Origin: Chrysomallon squamiferum
Lineage: Eukaryota; Mollusca; Gastropoda; Neomphalida; Peltospiridae
Length of the DNA stretch: 45,000 nt
Assembly: GCA_012295275.1 (NCBI GenBank)
Contig: CM022672.1
Location: forward strand, 21,033,128 to 21,078,127
Direction: 5' to 3'
Positions 1 to 12,700 of this stretch are shown one piece after another. The notes beneath the pieces were generated by a model. That model saw only the letters and a list, made by a program, of their open reading frames with translations, did no database searches and had not been told where the DNA came from. How positions within the stretch are numbered: the stretch's first letter is position 1; each line of letters opens with the position of its first letter. The translations under genes and the position numbers were made by a program.

Positions 1-833
1 AACCAAACTTTTGTTTCTCTCTATGTCCAGTCTAGATCAGACAGTGATACACCGGCTGAGACGCGGTTAACAATAACATAACGATGACATAATTATGAGG
101 CACAGACTGGCAATTTCTAGAACAATTATTCGGATATTTTAATTGTATTAAAATAAAATTAAAATGTTTAAAGTGTCTTTCGTGAATTACTATACTCAAA
201 ACAGAATATAACTTACCTGTTAGATTCAAACTTCGTTGCATTAAAACCATTAAATCGTGTAAATGACAAAAGGACATTCTAAAGATCAAAAATAAGGATC
301 GGTAATATCTAAAATATCAACATCCGGTTTTCATGTTGAGGCTCTGACACTACACTGTTCTTTTACTTGTGAAACGCTTCGCTACAGCTAATGTTTACAA
401 CTATATTGTTCGGTATGCGGTCTACTACAAAATCTGGGGAAAAGGTCACGTCTACTTTCGGTATCATGATAACTCTTCTAAGCTCTAACTGTTGATTACA
501 AGCCATCATATTATTTATCTTTATTTATGGTTGCAGCCGTGAATTAATAAATATATTTAACCAAACGAAAACAATGAAGTATTTATTATTATAGCAATTT
601 CTTTTTTCTTTTATTTTATAGGTACCATTTATCCGTCATATAAATAAATAAATAATTAAAAAAATAATTAAAAAAAAAAAAAAAAAAAAAAACGTATTTA
701 ACAGATACAAATTAATAAACTTCTGAAGCAGAGTTTGTTTGATGTTTATCCATTCACCTAAAATTCTTAAAATATCTTAAAGAATAAACGAATTTCACTA
801 ATTATTTATGTTACTGCAAAGTTTTTTTTTTCT

Positions 834-872
<39 letters not shown>

Positions 873-2585
873 GATAATAAATGAAAATGGGAGTATGATG
901 AAACAAATAATAATTACTATGAGGGAATAGAGAGATTTAGCATAGACGTAACTCTCACGAATCTAAGATGATATGTCTTATCTCGCGAAATTTCCTTGCT
1001 GAGGAGAAATAGACAAAACATTTATTTGTTCGCAAACAAAAATATTGGCCATTCCATAGTTCTGTGTGAACTATACAGCTGAAAGAAAAGCAGATAACAA
1101 ATAACTGGTATGTGACAAAATTTTCAAAAACATAATTTTCCTATAAAATTATATATAATCAAAAACATCAATAAAAACTGGCGGATATCAGGAAGCCGGA
1201 TAAAATTGTAAGTAACTTCGAAATGCTAAATCATTCGAAACGCATAATATTATTATATAAAATATCCTATTTATTTTATTAATATATTTTATATTTTTAA
1301 TTCGAAATATCTTTCTTTCAGAATATATGAAAGTGTAGTTCCTTAATGCCTGTGACTGCTTGTGGCGACTTAGTTTGTTTATCATTATGCCGTGTACAGT
1401 AACGATTTATTGTTATTAATAAAAATAAAAAAAATTAATTAGTTAAATAAAAGATTCGTTGCTTTTTAAAAATCAGTTCTTAACCGACGTTCTCTGAAAA
1501 GTAGCTAAAACAGACATGAGAGGGAAGGAAGTAATAACAAATGCCGTTCTACGCCGTTGTGTTTGTCGTACAAGGCGATAGGTAGTGCAAGGCATTCCAT
1601 GAAGAGTTTTGAAAGCACGATTAAATAAATAAGCTAATATCATGTTCAGCAAGTGTCTTTTTAGAAAGCTAACCTTGAATAAAGATTTATTGTTTTATTA
1701 TTTTGTCTTATAACAATAAAAAAAAAAACACATGTGTACTTGTTATCGGCATGGGTCACATTTAAGTAAACAGAGTTAAAATAAAGTACATCGGATGACA
1801 ATTATGTCACGACTGAGGTCGATTCAAACATGTCCGAAAGTTTTCGAGTCGGTGGTTTTACGATAGCGGTCTTTGGTTTCTTCTTCTGTGTACGACTAAA
1901 TGGTACTTTTTAATGTATCAGCGAACTCGAAAATGACCAGTCTAAAGGAATGTAAAGCCAAAATTATTATTAAATGAGTAGCCGGAGTCGTTTCAAACAG
2001 TACGGTTGGCGAAAATTAGTCAAAAAACAATATTGACCTATTTCTGGCTATCGTAGCTGGTCTCCGCCAGAGGATTGCTGAGTGTGCAGAATCACTTGAA
2101 ATTAACTTTCAATTATTTACAGCAAAACTGAGTAAGGTAAATACATAAATGAGAATAGTAATACATTGTTTCCAAATATATCGATTAACGTGCTCTTCCA
2201 CATCACAATTTCTCAAAATACCACTCTGTGGTAACGAATCTAGACTGGTAGCTTTTCATAATAATTATTACAGAATAAATACAAATAAAATATAAAAAAA
2301 AAAAGGCTTATTCCACTGACGAGTGAAGTCTGCTTAGAATATCGTTAGTCTAAATGGACTTCCTGTTCTGCACCAAACCACGAAAGCCGATTCATTGATT
2401 TCCAATGTCATTGTTGGTGTCATACAGATTCGCTATCATGTGCAATTAGTATTGACCAATCAGAAAGTAGAATGCATAAGCACGATTAATCAGTTGTATT
2501 GACATTAAAGCTCCTGCATGACAAAACTATTTTCGGACTCGTGTAGGTCTTGTCAGATTTTTTTTTCAGATTTGGAATAGTTCAT

Positions 2586-2626
<41 letters not shown>

Positions 2627-4697
2627 TAATAATAGTAATTTATTTCAAAATTTAAGAATGAATGGAACTGTTATAATTAAGAGTATTAAAATTAATGCAT
2701 ACATAATACAGACTTAATAATAATAATATGAATATGAATAATTATGAACAAGAATAATGCTGTTTATAGTTTGCTGTTAAGATTAGCTTTCATTTTGACA
2801 TTTATTAAAAAAAATGGTCAAAGCAGGCTATTTTTATGCCTTAACTTTTTTGATTAAGGTGTTGAAAACACAGTTGTAAATCTGTATTTCACGAAACTAT
2901 TAAAAAAAAAAAATAATAATAATAATAAAATATAATAAAATAAAACGAGCAACAACTCGTAATTCTGACACGTTTTAATGGTATTTAGCAAATATTATTG
3001 GTACAGTTATTATGTGAATTATTCTGTGTAATTTATCTTTTAAATGATAATAGTTTTGACACGATGTGTAAAACAAATTAAATCAAAAGAGATGAACAAA
3101 TAAATGTGTCTAAAGGTGTGATTAATTTAATGTGTCTATCTCGTTAATTGTTGATGTGTGATTCAAAAAAACATTGTTTTCCCGTATTTGTTATCAGTGA
3201 TTATGTCACAAAGAACCAACCAATGGTCAGCACGGAACGATGACACGTAACACTCGGTAATAAATTAACAAATAACGTTATTTGAACAATACAGCTGACA
3301 CTGATGAGAAGCAAATGTGGCGACATCGACGAAACATTGAGATCGATACAGTCTTTCATTTATTCGTTATTGATCTGCTGCCCATTCTTGCCGAGTTGAA
3401 CTGATGTAAGTTTCATGTGAATTCTTGTAGATTAATAACGACAGCGTCCACTGTAGCAAGCTGTATTACTGGAGTAAAACATACAGCAGTAATTAAGATA
3501 GTTCACAGCGGGATTTATCATCACCGTTGATGCTTTGATTCTTATTTTCTAGTTACAGGTAAGGTATACGTAAAAATACATTTGTCTTTCTGTCTAAATC
3601 TGTTCAGAGACTTAGAGTTTATTCATAAGAGATATTTGTTTACCGGCTGACCTCTCAGTATAACCATTTTACCTTATTAATTATATTTTTTAAACTTAGG
3701 CTCATAGATCATAACTAACATTTAGAAATGTGTTTTGTGTTGCAAATACAATCAGCAGATGAAAAAGAAAATTATTGCAAAAATCTGTCTAATTATGAGA
3801 CTGTGCGTTTCATATGTTTCATTAATTTAATTTGTTTTATATGTTAACAGTATAGTAACAGTTGTAAAGTAATGAAATGAAAACGTATACTGATTTCACA
3901 CGCATACCTTAGTTGGTGAATGCCCGTAGAACAGACAAAATAGGGCAAAGGTGGGAAGGTTGAAAGTCTTTCATTGTATAAAACGTAAATAAAATTTATA
4001 AACATGTGAATCTGAATCACGTACCTTGTACATTAATTATAATTCGTATAATCGCATATGTTGTGAAAAAACTCTACCATAAAACATATTTAATGGAATG
4101 GAATTCATTGATTCAGTTGTTTTTTTTTTTTTTTTTTGTGTGTGTGTTTGATAATAATAATAATAACAGTAACCAGTTGTTGTTTTTTTGTCCTTTCTTT
4201 GATGCCAGCCTACCAACCTTTAAGTATGACAAAAATATTATAATTTCATTAAATATATTTAATTTATACAACATTAATTGTAACTAAAAATCAAAACTTC
4301 TGCTTATGAATTTTTCGTGGCCTATTCAAAGACTGTCAAATGTTTTAAATAATAACAATAAAGAAATCAATTTGAAAAAGTGATTAGGTTAAAAACCATC
4401 ACCACTATCCTCCTTACATCTTCTTACATCAATATGTGACGTTAAAATAAATAGCTGAACCAATATAATTATTAAAAGGGATCAATGTTGAACAAGACTT
4501 TATTACTTTCTTCCACTTCTCTGCAAGCCACAAAATTTATATAATTATTTTTTCTTATATTATAATTTGAAATAAGACAACGCCTTATATAATATAAATT
4601 CAAGCGACTTCTTGCACACAGTTTATTACAGTCTGGACATAGCTAGTATTTATTTAGTAAAATCGCAGTTTAGCTATCCAAAGATTTACAGTCCTAA
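1..4697. other. Intergenic, no supported gene
   Basis: AT-rich DNA with poly-A (about 667-691), poly-T (about 822-866) and AAT (2588-2626) tracts. A donor-like GATGTAAGT near 3400 could end a DDC leader exon, but nothing confirms it. Apart from the candidate exon at 217-278 I see no coding signal. Confidence 0.6.
217..278 (-). CDS. Candidate exon of a gene running off the left edge
   Basis: On the minus strand TTTTTGATCTTTAG precedes an AATG, and 62 nt later CTAACAG meets a full GTAAGT donor. The frame starting at that ATG reads MSFCHLHDLMVLMQRSLNLT. Downstream exons would lie outside the window. I recognise no family. Confidence 0.25.
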
Positions 4698-4885
4698 GGG
4701 ATGAATGTAGCTTAGTGGTAGTGTTATTTGAGGCGTGATTGGACTCTGGTTCAATCCTAATCGATGCGCCAATTTGGCTATTTCCCGTCAAAGCCACTGT
4801 TTCATGACTGGTGAATGTTAAAGCCCGTCGTTTATTTTCATTCACTTTTGGAAGGTGCACAAATAATACTCAATGCTAAGGGAAA
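4698..4885 (+). mobile_element. Degraded tRNA-derived SINE (mollusc-type)
   Basis: A pol III box A-like sequence TAGCTTAGTGG (4708-4718) and box B GGTTCAATCC (4748-4757) are followed by a body (GGCTATTTCCCGTCAAAGCC; ACTGGTGAATGTTAAAGCCC; GGAAGGTGCACAAATAAT). From memory this parallels a SINE widespread in bivalves and gastropods (GGGCTATTTCTCGTTCCAGC; GATGGTGCATATAAAAGATC). Family naming is from memory, not a search. Confidence 0.6.
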
Positions 4886-5220
4886 CGAGTCGTCGATAAT
4901 ATGTCGATAGTGGCTTTCCTTTTTCATAATATTACTATTAATTTTCACATGGTGTGGTACATTCAGTATTTCAAAATCGTGAAGACAGGCTAGTAAATTT
5001 TTTTAATCTTTTACCTCTTTAAATGCGTTTGAGTTGTAAAATTGTGAACACTTACTAGATATGGGTCAGATATCACATCAGAGAAGATGAGAATGTACGA
5101 GTCAGTGACATCGGGGTTAACTCGATCAGCTGTCAACTTGGCCTTGCCTAGTGACCTTTCGAATTTCTGAATATAAAGGAATTTAGAAATGATATGAACT
5201 ATTTAATTCTGACATGTAAG

Positions 5221-5273
<53 letters not shown>

Positions 5274-5340
5274 ATTTTATAATGAACACAATACACACAA
5301 TACACACACACAAACATACATACATACACACACACACAAA
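5221..5340 (+). repeat. (TAA)n and CA-rich microsatellites just upstream of DDC exon 1
   Basis: (TAA)n spans 5221-5272, then CA/CATA-rich DNA to about 5340. Repeat content this close to the start codon, with an AG at 5403-5404, suggests the start lies at the beginning of an internal exon rather than at the transcription start. Confidence 0.9.
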
Positions 5341-5410
5341 TAAACATGAACACACATTTAGTAGTAAAAAAAAAATCAAGTTGAAATATTAATTTTGTCG
5401 GTGACAGAAA

Positions 5411-8278
5411 ATGGATGCTGATGAATTTAGAAGATGTGGCAGGCAAATGATTGACTATGTGGCTGACTATCTGGAGTCAACCCGTCTGAGAAGACCATTT
5501 CCTGATGTTTCTCCGGGATATATGCAAGAAATGATTCCAAACGAAGCACCGACAGATGCTGAAAACTGGAAAGATGTTTTTGAAGATATTGAACGAGTTA
5601 TCATGCCTGGAGTAAGTCTTCTATTATTCATGGTTAACGAATTAAAGCTTACGATGTGTAGTTGACATTAATCATGTAAAATAAACACACGCACACACAC
5701 GTTCATTTTATAATATTTATATATGTAGCAGATATCATTTTGTTCCCGTACGAGGGGTATAAAATTATGCCATCCATCACTTTGTTCTGGTACGAGAGTT
5801 ATAAAATATTATCATACATCACAAAATTCTTTGCATTAGTTGTTCGGTTCACTGAGTGTTTTATATCTGATGACAGTTATTTACAATGCAAATACATACC
5901 GAACAGCTAATGCAATGAATTTATATATATACTTAACCAAAAACGTTTAGAAAGTTTTGGTAAATGACTGTTGCTTCCAAAGAAATTAAAATAAAGTGAT
6001 AAAACTTGGTAAAATGATAGTTGCATATGCTCTGTCGCTTTGGATAATGAAAATAAAACCATCTGTCGTATCGCAGGCCGCTCTGTACACTGCACGTACA
6101 AACGCGATGCGCTCGTGCTGTCGCAGAAGCGCGTGCTCTACAGATGTATTGAAATCACATTTTGATGCACTCAACCAACATTGACCAAAACATAAGGAAG
6201 AATTTATCCTGTTATAATGGGTCATTGTCCTGGCTTACCGGAAAATCAGCATCATGAACCAATGGGACGGCTTAACGCCCGCCAACGCGTATACGACGTC
6301 GCTCAGTACTTTCTTGTTCATGATAGTACGATGTCAAGACTCCGTCATCTCGACGTCACTGTTTCTAAAGTGCTCCACTTTTAGTCCGTTCTTTACGGTA
6401 GGACGATATGATGCAGACAACGTCATTCAGCATGGCCGATATGGCGGTGGCAGTTTCATAGTCAGGGCCGGCATTTGTGGTGGAGGTAAAACAGATCTCG
6501 TTTTCATTCTACTGGGCCGCAGGGTATGCAAAAACCATCCTAACATCCTTAATTGCTCTGAACTGGGAATGGAACGCAATTACTGTTCTTGAGGTTAATG
6601 TTCTTATTGGAAGCATGAAACGACGATGTAGAGTTGTCATCAATGCTGCTGGTGCACACACACATTCCTGAGCCTCTATCACATTTTTGTAGATATACCC
6701 CACCGGATCATCATTTGTCAACATATTACTGCCGGCTATATTCAGAAATAATGTGTACAAATAAATTCACCATCCAATCAGATTGATATTTCATATCTTG
6801 TATGTAATAGCTAAACTTATTTGCACAGTCTATATACATATATAAATTATTAAAATTATTTATTTTTATTAATAAATTTAATATTAATAATGTAGCTTTT
6901 TTAATTTCTAATTTCTTTATATCTTTTCTTTTTTTTTTAAATACATTTTAATAGATTTTTTTATATTGCTATATTGTATTAAAAAATACCTAACTAGAAT
7001 TATTAATAAACGTATTACAAAGGTTAACTTACCTCTACTATTACTATTATAAACAGCAGTACAGTAAAGTTTTAGCTGGTCTCTGTATTATTGTAATATC
7101 ATGAAAATTACTATTTTGACAATGACAGGTAACTCACTGGCAGAGTCCACAGTTTCATGCTTATTTCCCAACTGCCAACTCATACCCTGCAATACTTGCT
7201 GATATTCCTTTCTGATGCTATTGGCTGCATTGGATTTACTTGGGTAAGTGTTTTTTTTCTTCAGTGTATCTCTGATTTATGTTTGTCTTCTGAATGTATC
7301 ATAGCATGTATGTATGTATGTATGTATGTATATGTATGTGTGTATGTATGCATATGTTTTTATGTATGTATGTGAGTATGTATATGTGTGTGGTAGTGTA
7401 TGTATGTCTGCAATGAGTATGTATATGTGTATGATATTGTATATCTGTATGTAAAGATAATGTATATATGTGTGATATTGTATGTCTGTATGTAATGGGT
7501 ATGTATTTGTGTATGATGCTGTATGTCTGTATGTAATGATTAATATATATATGTGTGATATTGTATGTCTGTATGTAATGAGTATGTATATGCATATGAT
7601 ATTGTGTGTCTGAATGTAATCAGAATATATATCCATATTGTTATGACTGTATTATTTTACTCCATCACTAAATCACGGAAAAAAATATTTTTCTTTCACA
7701 TGGTAATGGGAAACAAAAGAAATACATCTGTCTTTGTGCAGATTTGACCTATTGTAATAAATATCTCATTGAACCAATTCAGAGTGGTTTGCATAACAGA
7801 AGTGACGCTTTTTGTCGGTGCATCACTCTAGATCAGATTCTTAAACATGAACATGTTGCTGATATTATTTAACTGTAATAGTGGGTTTTCTTTTATTTGT
7901 AAACTGATGGATCACAAATATAACAAATAAACGTTTTGTGATTCTTTGCAGTTATTGATTTCTGTGAAAGTCTTTGGGAAATAATTTCCATAGAGACAAC
8001 TTGTCGTTAGTTACAGATGAAAGGCCATGATAATTGGATACACCTCCGCATCTTACTTGCATATTCATGAAGAAGAAAAAAAAAGAGACATTTAAATGTT
8101 TTTGCTTAGACAGAAATAAATCCTAAGATTAAGGCTGAAGACACAAAATAACTTTTTATTTTAAGATTTACAATTTCTTTTATTCAGCTGCTACATTTAA
8201 TCTGATGATGATAAAACACACACACACACAACACACACTCACACACAACATGCACACACATGCATACAAACACATGAA

Positions 8279-8327
<49 letters not shown>

Positions 8328-9086
8328 ACACAATCATATATAAAAATTAATGGCATCCATAAGATTTGTCAAGAATATACGTTAGTCAGCTGCATATACC
8401 ACATTTCAGCATAAGTAACTTCACATTAATGTCACAAAATGGTCACTAACCAATTTTATTAAACAAAACAATCATTTACTTTATATTTTCAATTTCCAAC
8501 CATGTAAATATATATCTTTATTTAGTACTTCTTTCAACACAATACACAGATCAAATAACTGCACTAAATCAAATTAAAAATATTTTTATTTTAAGTTTTT
8601 AAGTCATACTATTTTCAGCCTCAAAGACAAACAAGATGATAATAATTTATAACTAACTGAATCCAGTACTGTGTTAATGCAATTAACTAAAGTTGACACT
8701 TTGATAATAAAACTAACTAATGTCGACATTTTGTTAATATAACTAACTAATGTCAAAACTCTGTTAATATAACTAACTAAAGCTGACACTTACTACAACT
8801 AACTGAAGTTGACACTCTTAATATAGCTAACTGAAGCTGACACTTTGTTAACACAGCTGTCAAAACTTACCTATCATAACTTAATTAATTTTACAACATT
8901 ATTCACAGGCATCCTGTCCAGCATGTACAGAACTTGAGGTAGCAATGATGGACTGGCTTGGTAAAATGTTAAAGCTTCCAGAAGAGTTTTTATTCAGTTC
9001 AGGTGGCAGTGGAGGTGGTGTTATTCAGGTGATGATAATGATTTCTTAATTTGTGACAGTTAATTAATCATTCACACTTAATAATT

Positions 9087-9149
<63 letters not shown>

Positions 9150-9192
9150 CTCTCTACATATATCATACACACACAGAGAGAGACATATAGAT

Positions 9193-9231
<39 letters not shown>

Positions 9232-9664
9232 ATCATTTTTCAACCCCATTTTACTACTAATAAGAATTAATACTAGTTATATCATCATTTTATTGATTAA
9301 GTAACACACACAGATATATATTGGATATGTGTGTGTGTATCTGTATCCATATCTATCTCTATCTATCTATCTATATACATACGGTCTGTATTACACAGGG
9401 TACTGCCAGTGAGGTCACACTGATGGCACTGTTGTCAGCTAGGACTCAAATTATAAACAAAGTGAAGAAAGATAAACCTGAAATGGAAGACGGAATCATC
9501 ATCTCTAAACTTGTGTGTTACTGCTCTGATCAGGTAATGATAATTTTATTATTCTAATCAGGTAAAGACAACTACTGTTTTTTCTTCATTCAGTAATGTC
9601 ATTTTAATATATTTTTATTTCATTCTGATATGCATGGTTTTGTTTCTGTTATTGTTATTGTTGC

Positions 9665-9706
<42 letters not shown>

Positions 9707-12700
9707 CATCATCATTATTATTCTTGTTAGAAAAAAATCGTTTTGCTTTGCAAGATATAAAATCATCTGACTTTTTAGACAGAAAAAATTGTATTTGTTT
9801 GAAATGGTTGTTATTATTATTGCAGGCTCATTCTTCAGTGGAGAGGGCAGGTTTGATAGGAGCTGTAAAAATGATTAAACTAGAGACAGATGAAAATGGA
9901 GTCCTTCAAGGAGCTACACTGGAGAATGCCATTGCATCTGATAAAGAGAAAGGTCTCATACCATTCTTTGTAAGTTTTTAAATAATAAACTCTTGACATT
10001 TCTAAAATATTAAGCTTGCTGATTTAATATTAATATTAATGATTGTTAAATGTTAAATGGAAGGGTTGTTTTAATACTATTATTTGATATTTAAAAATAC
10101 TAAACCTTCTGGAGTTATTCTTATCAGTTAGCAGAGACAACATTTTTACATGCAGTTACTCATACTAATGGAAGTATTTAAAATTGTGAACATACAATAG
10201 TGGATGGATCTTCAAGCTAATACACTGACACTGAGAGTTTTCCATTATAAATATTTTAACAATAATTCTTCTAATGTATTATCCTTACTGGTTAAGAAAC
10301 TGTTACTGTATTTTCATATTATTTGTTTTAATTCTTTTGACTTGTAATTTGTTTTATTTTCATATTATTTGTTTTAATTCTTTTGACTTGTAATTTGTTT
10401 TATTTTCATATCATTAAATGACAAACTTAAATTTTAATAATTATTATATAAATTAAAATCATATAATGGGATTAAATAAAGTTGAATGTATCAATTTATC
10501 AGATTATATTTTATATGTGACATTGCTTGTCTAGAATTCTCTCTGCTAATAGTGTGTTAGGTATAGAAATATTTATGTTTGTAAATTTCACAATATAGTA
10601 TGTTTGGTATTTTTTTAAATTTTCTTTTTTCATGAAGTTTTGTGCAACTTTGGGAACTACAGTTTCCTGTGCATTTGACAACATAAAAGAGCTAGGACCA
10701 GTTTGTAAGTATTATGAAATTGTTTATTATTTTAACAATGACAAATAAGTTGTTTTTTTATTATTATTATTATTATTATTCCTGTTGTTAATATTGTTAT
10801 TGTTTATTAAACTAAGTAAATAAAAATATATAAGGTCTTCCTGTTTAAATGCATTCCACAATGCTTCACATTAATTTGTTTACTGTCTTTTTTTAGTATT
10901 CAGTAATAACATGTTTTAAATTTGAATTTAACAGTGTTAACACATCTTTATATATTTAAATCCTGAAAGAAAGTGTAAAATATGAGCCATTCTGTCTTGC
11001 TGGAAACAATCTGACCAGTCAAAACAAAGTTAAAAAGAAATGTTAAAAAAAAAAAGAAGAAAAAAAAAGGAATTAATTAATTAATTAATAACTGGTCTTG
11101 GTAACAGTTATGGTCACCTGATTAACATAACAACATATTTGTATATTATGATTATTTTTAAGTACTAATGATCTGAATACTAGAATATGTTAATTGATGC
11201 TGTGTTGTATTATAGTTATAATAAGAAACAATTGTAACATTAGTAGTGGAACTGTACAATACATTTAATTAAATTCAGGTGTAGCTGCAGGAATATGGAT
11301 GCATATTGATGCAGCTTATGCTGGGAGTGCATTTATCTGTCCAGAGTTTAGGCCCCTGCTTGATGGTGTTGAGGTTATTATCATTTTATCACAGTTATCT
11401 ACCTTGGAATATGATTTATAGTCACTATGTTGAAAGTAGAACAAAAACAGAAAGAAAAGAAGCCCAAAACAAAACAACATATAAATCAGTAGCAACCATT
11501 TTTATAATATGCAAATACACAAATATTAAACAATATGTGTATACAAAATAGTCTCTAAATATATAAATTGTTATAGTATTTTCAACATTGATCATATTTT
11601 CATTTTTACATAAATATTTGTAATATTTATGAAAAATAATATTTTACTACAACAAATTTCCATAATTTTGTAAATACTTTTAAAATTTTTTGCATTCTTA
11701 AAATTGGTTAATAAAACTTATGAAAATGTTAATTTTGTTTTCAGCATGCCATGTCGTTCAATTTTAACCCTCACAAATGGCTGCAAGTTAACTTTGACTG
11801 CTCAACAATGTGGTAAGTTGTTTATCAACAACATTAATTTCTTGTAGTCTTTTGGAATTTGAAACGTTAATAAGTGAATTAAAATATATTATTTAAAAAA
11901 GAAAAAAAGAAAGAGATTAAATAAATAAATGATAATGAAAAAAGTATTAATAGTTTCTGTTTCTAATTTCATTTTGAACTTATAAATGAATGATGCTAAG
12001 ATGCTGGTAATTTGAAATTATTTTCATTTACACTTCATTCATATTTTCAGGGTGAAAGACAGAAAGCTGATAAGTGAAGCATTTGATGTTGATCCACTTT
12101 ATCTTAAACATGAAAATCAGGGTAAAATGCCAGATTACAGGGTAAGATAAACATAAAATTCATTTCTTTTAACTTTCTGTTTTTTTTTTGAGAGAAAAAA
12201 ATAGCCTCATATTTTATTTATTTTTTATATATGGTTATATATCTGTTTACACAAGAATATTTTACAAGCAATGTTAAAAAAGATAACACAAAAAAGAAAC
12301 AAAAATATAATAACAACAACAACAAAAAAAAAACACAATAAAACCCAGAAAACCCCCCACAAAATCACCAATTTATCTTAGACTTATAATAAAAGAACAA
12401 CAGGCAATGCAAATTTCCTAGAAAAGACCAGTCCTGCAATACCAAACATCTTATCACAGTTATTTCTGAATGTTTTATTCTGCTGCTAGTTTAAAGTATA
12501 CCTGAGGTTGTAAGATTAAATCATCAAATAAGATTCTTTATACTTCCAAGTTTTTATTAATTTTATTGTTATATGTTACTAACATTGCCCATAACAAGGC
12601 ATAGAAATAAAATAATAATGTCACAAAAGATTTGAATGCTGCCATTTCTTCTTTCTACAGTTGCAGTCATGCTGTCATTGTGTACTTTTATTAGTATTTT

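Noticed and set aside
4708-4757. A functional tRNA gene
   Set aside because: Box A and box B are present, but no full cloverleaf forms and the SINE body follows directly.
7277-7636. Long Thr/Tyr/His/Ile-rich minus-strand frames
   Set aside because: They are translations of the TATG and 41-bp repeats.
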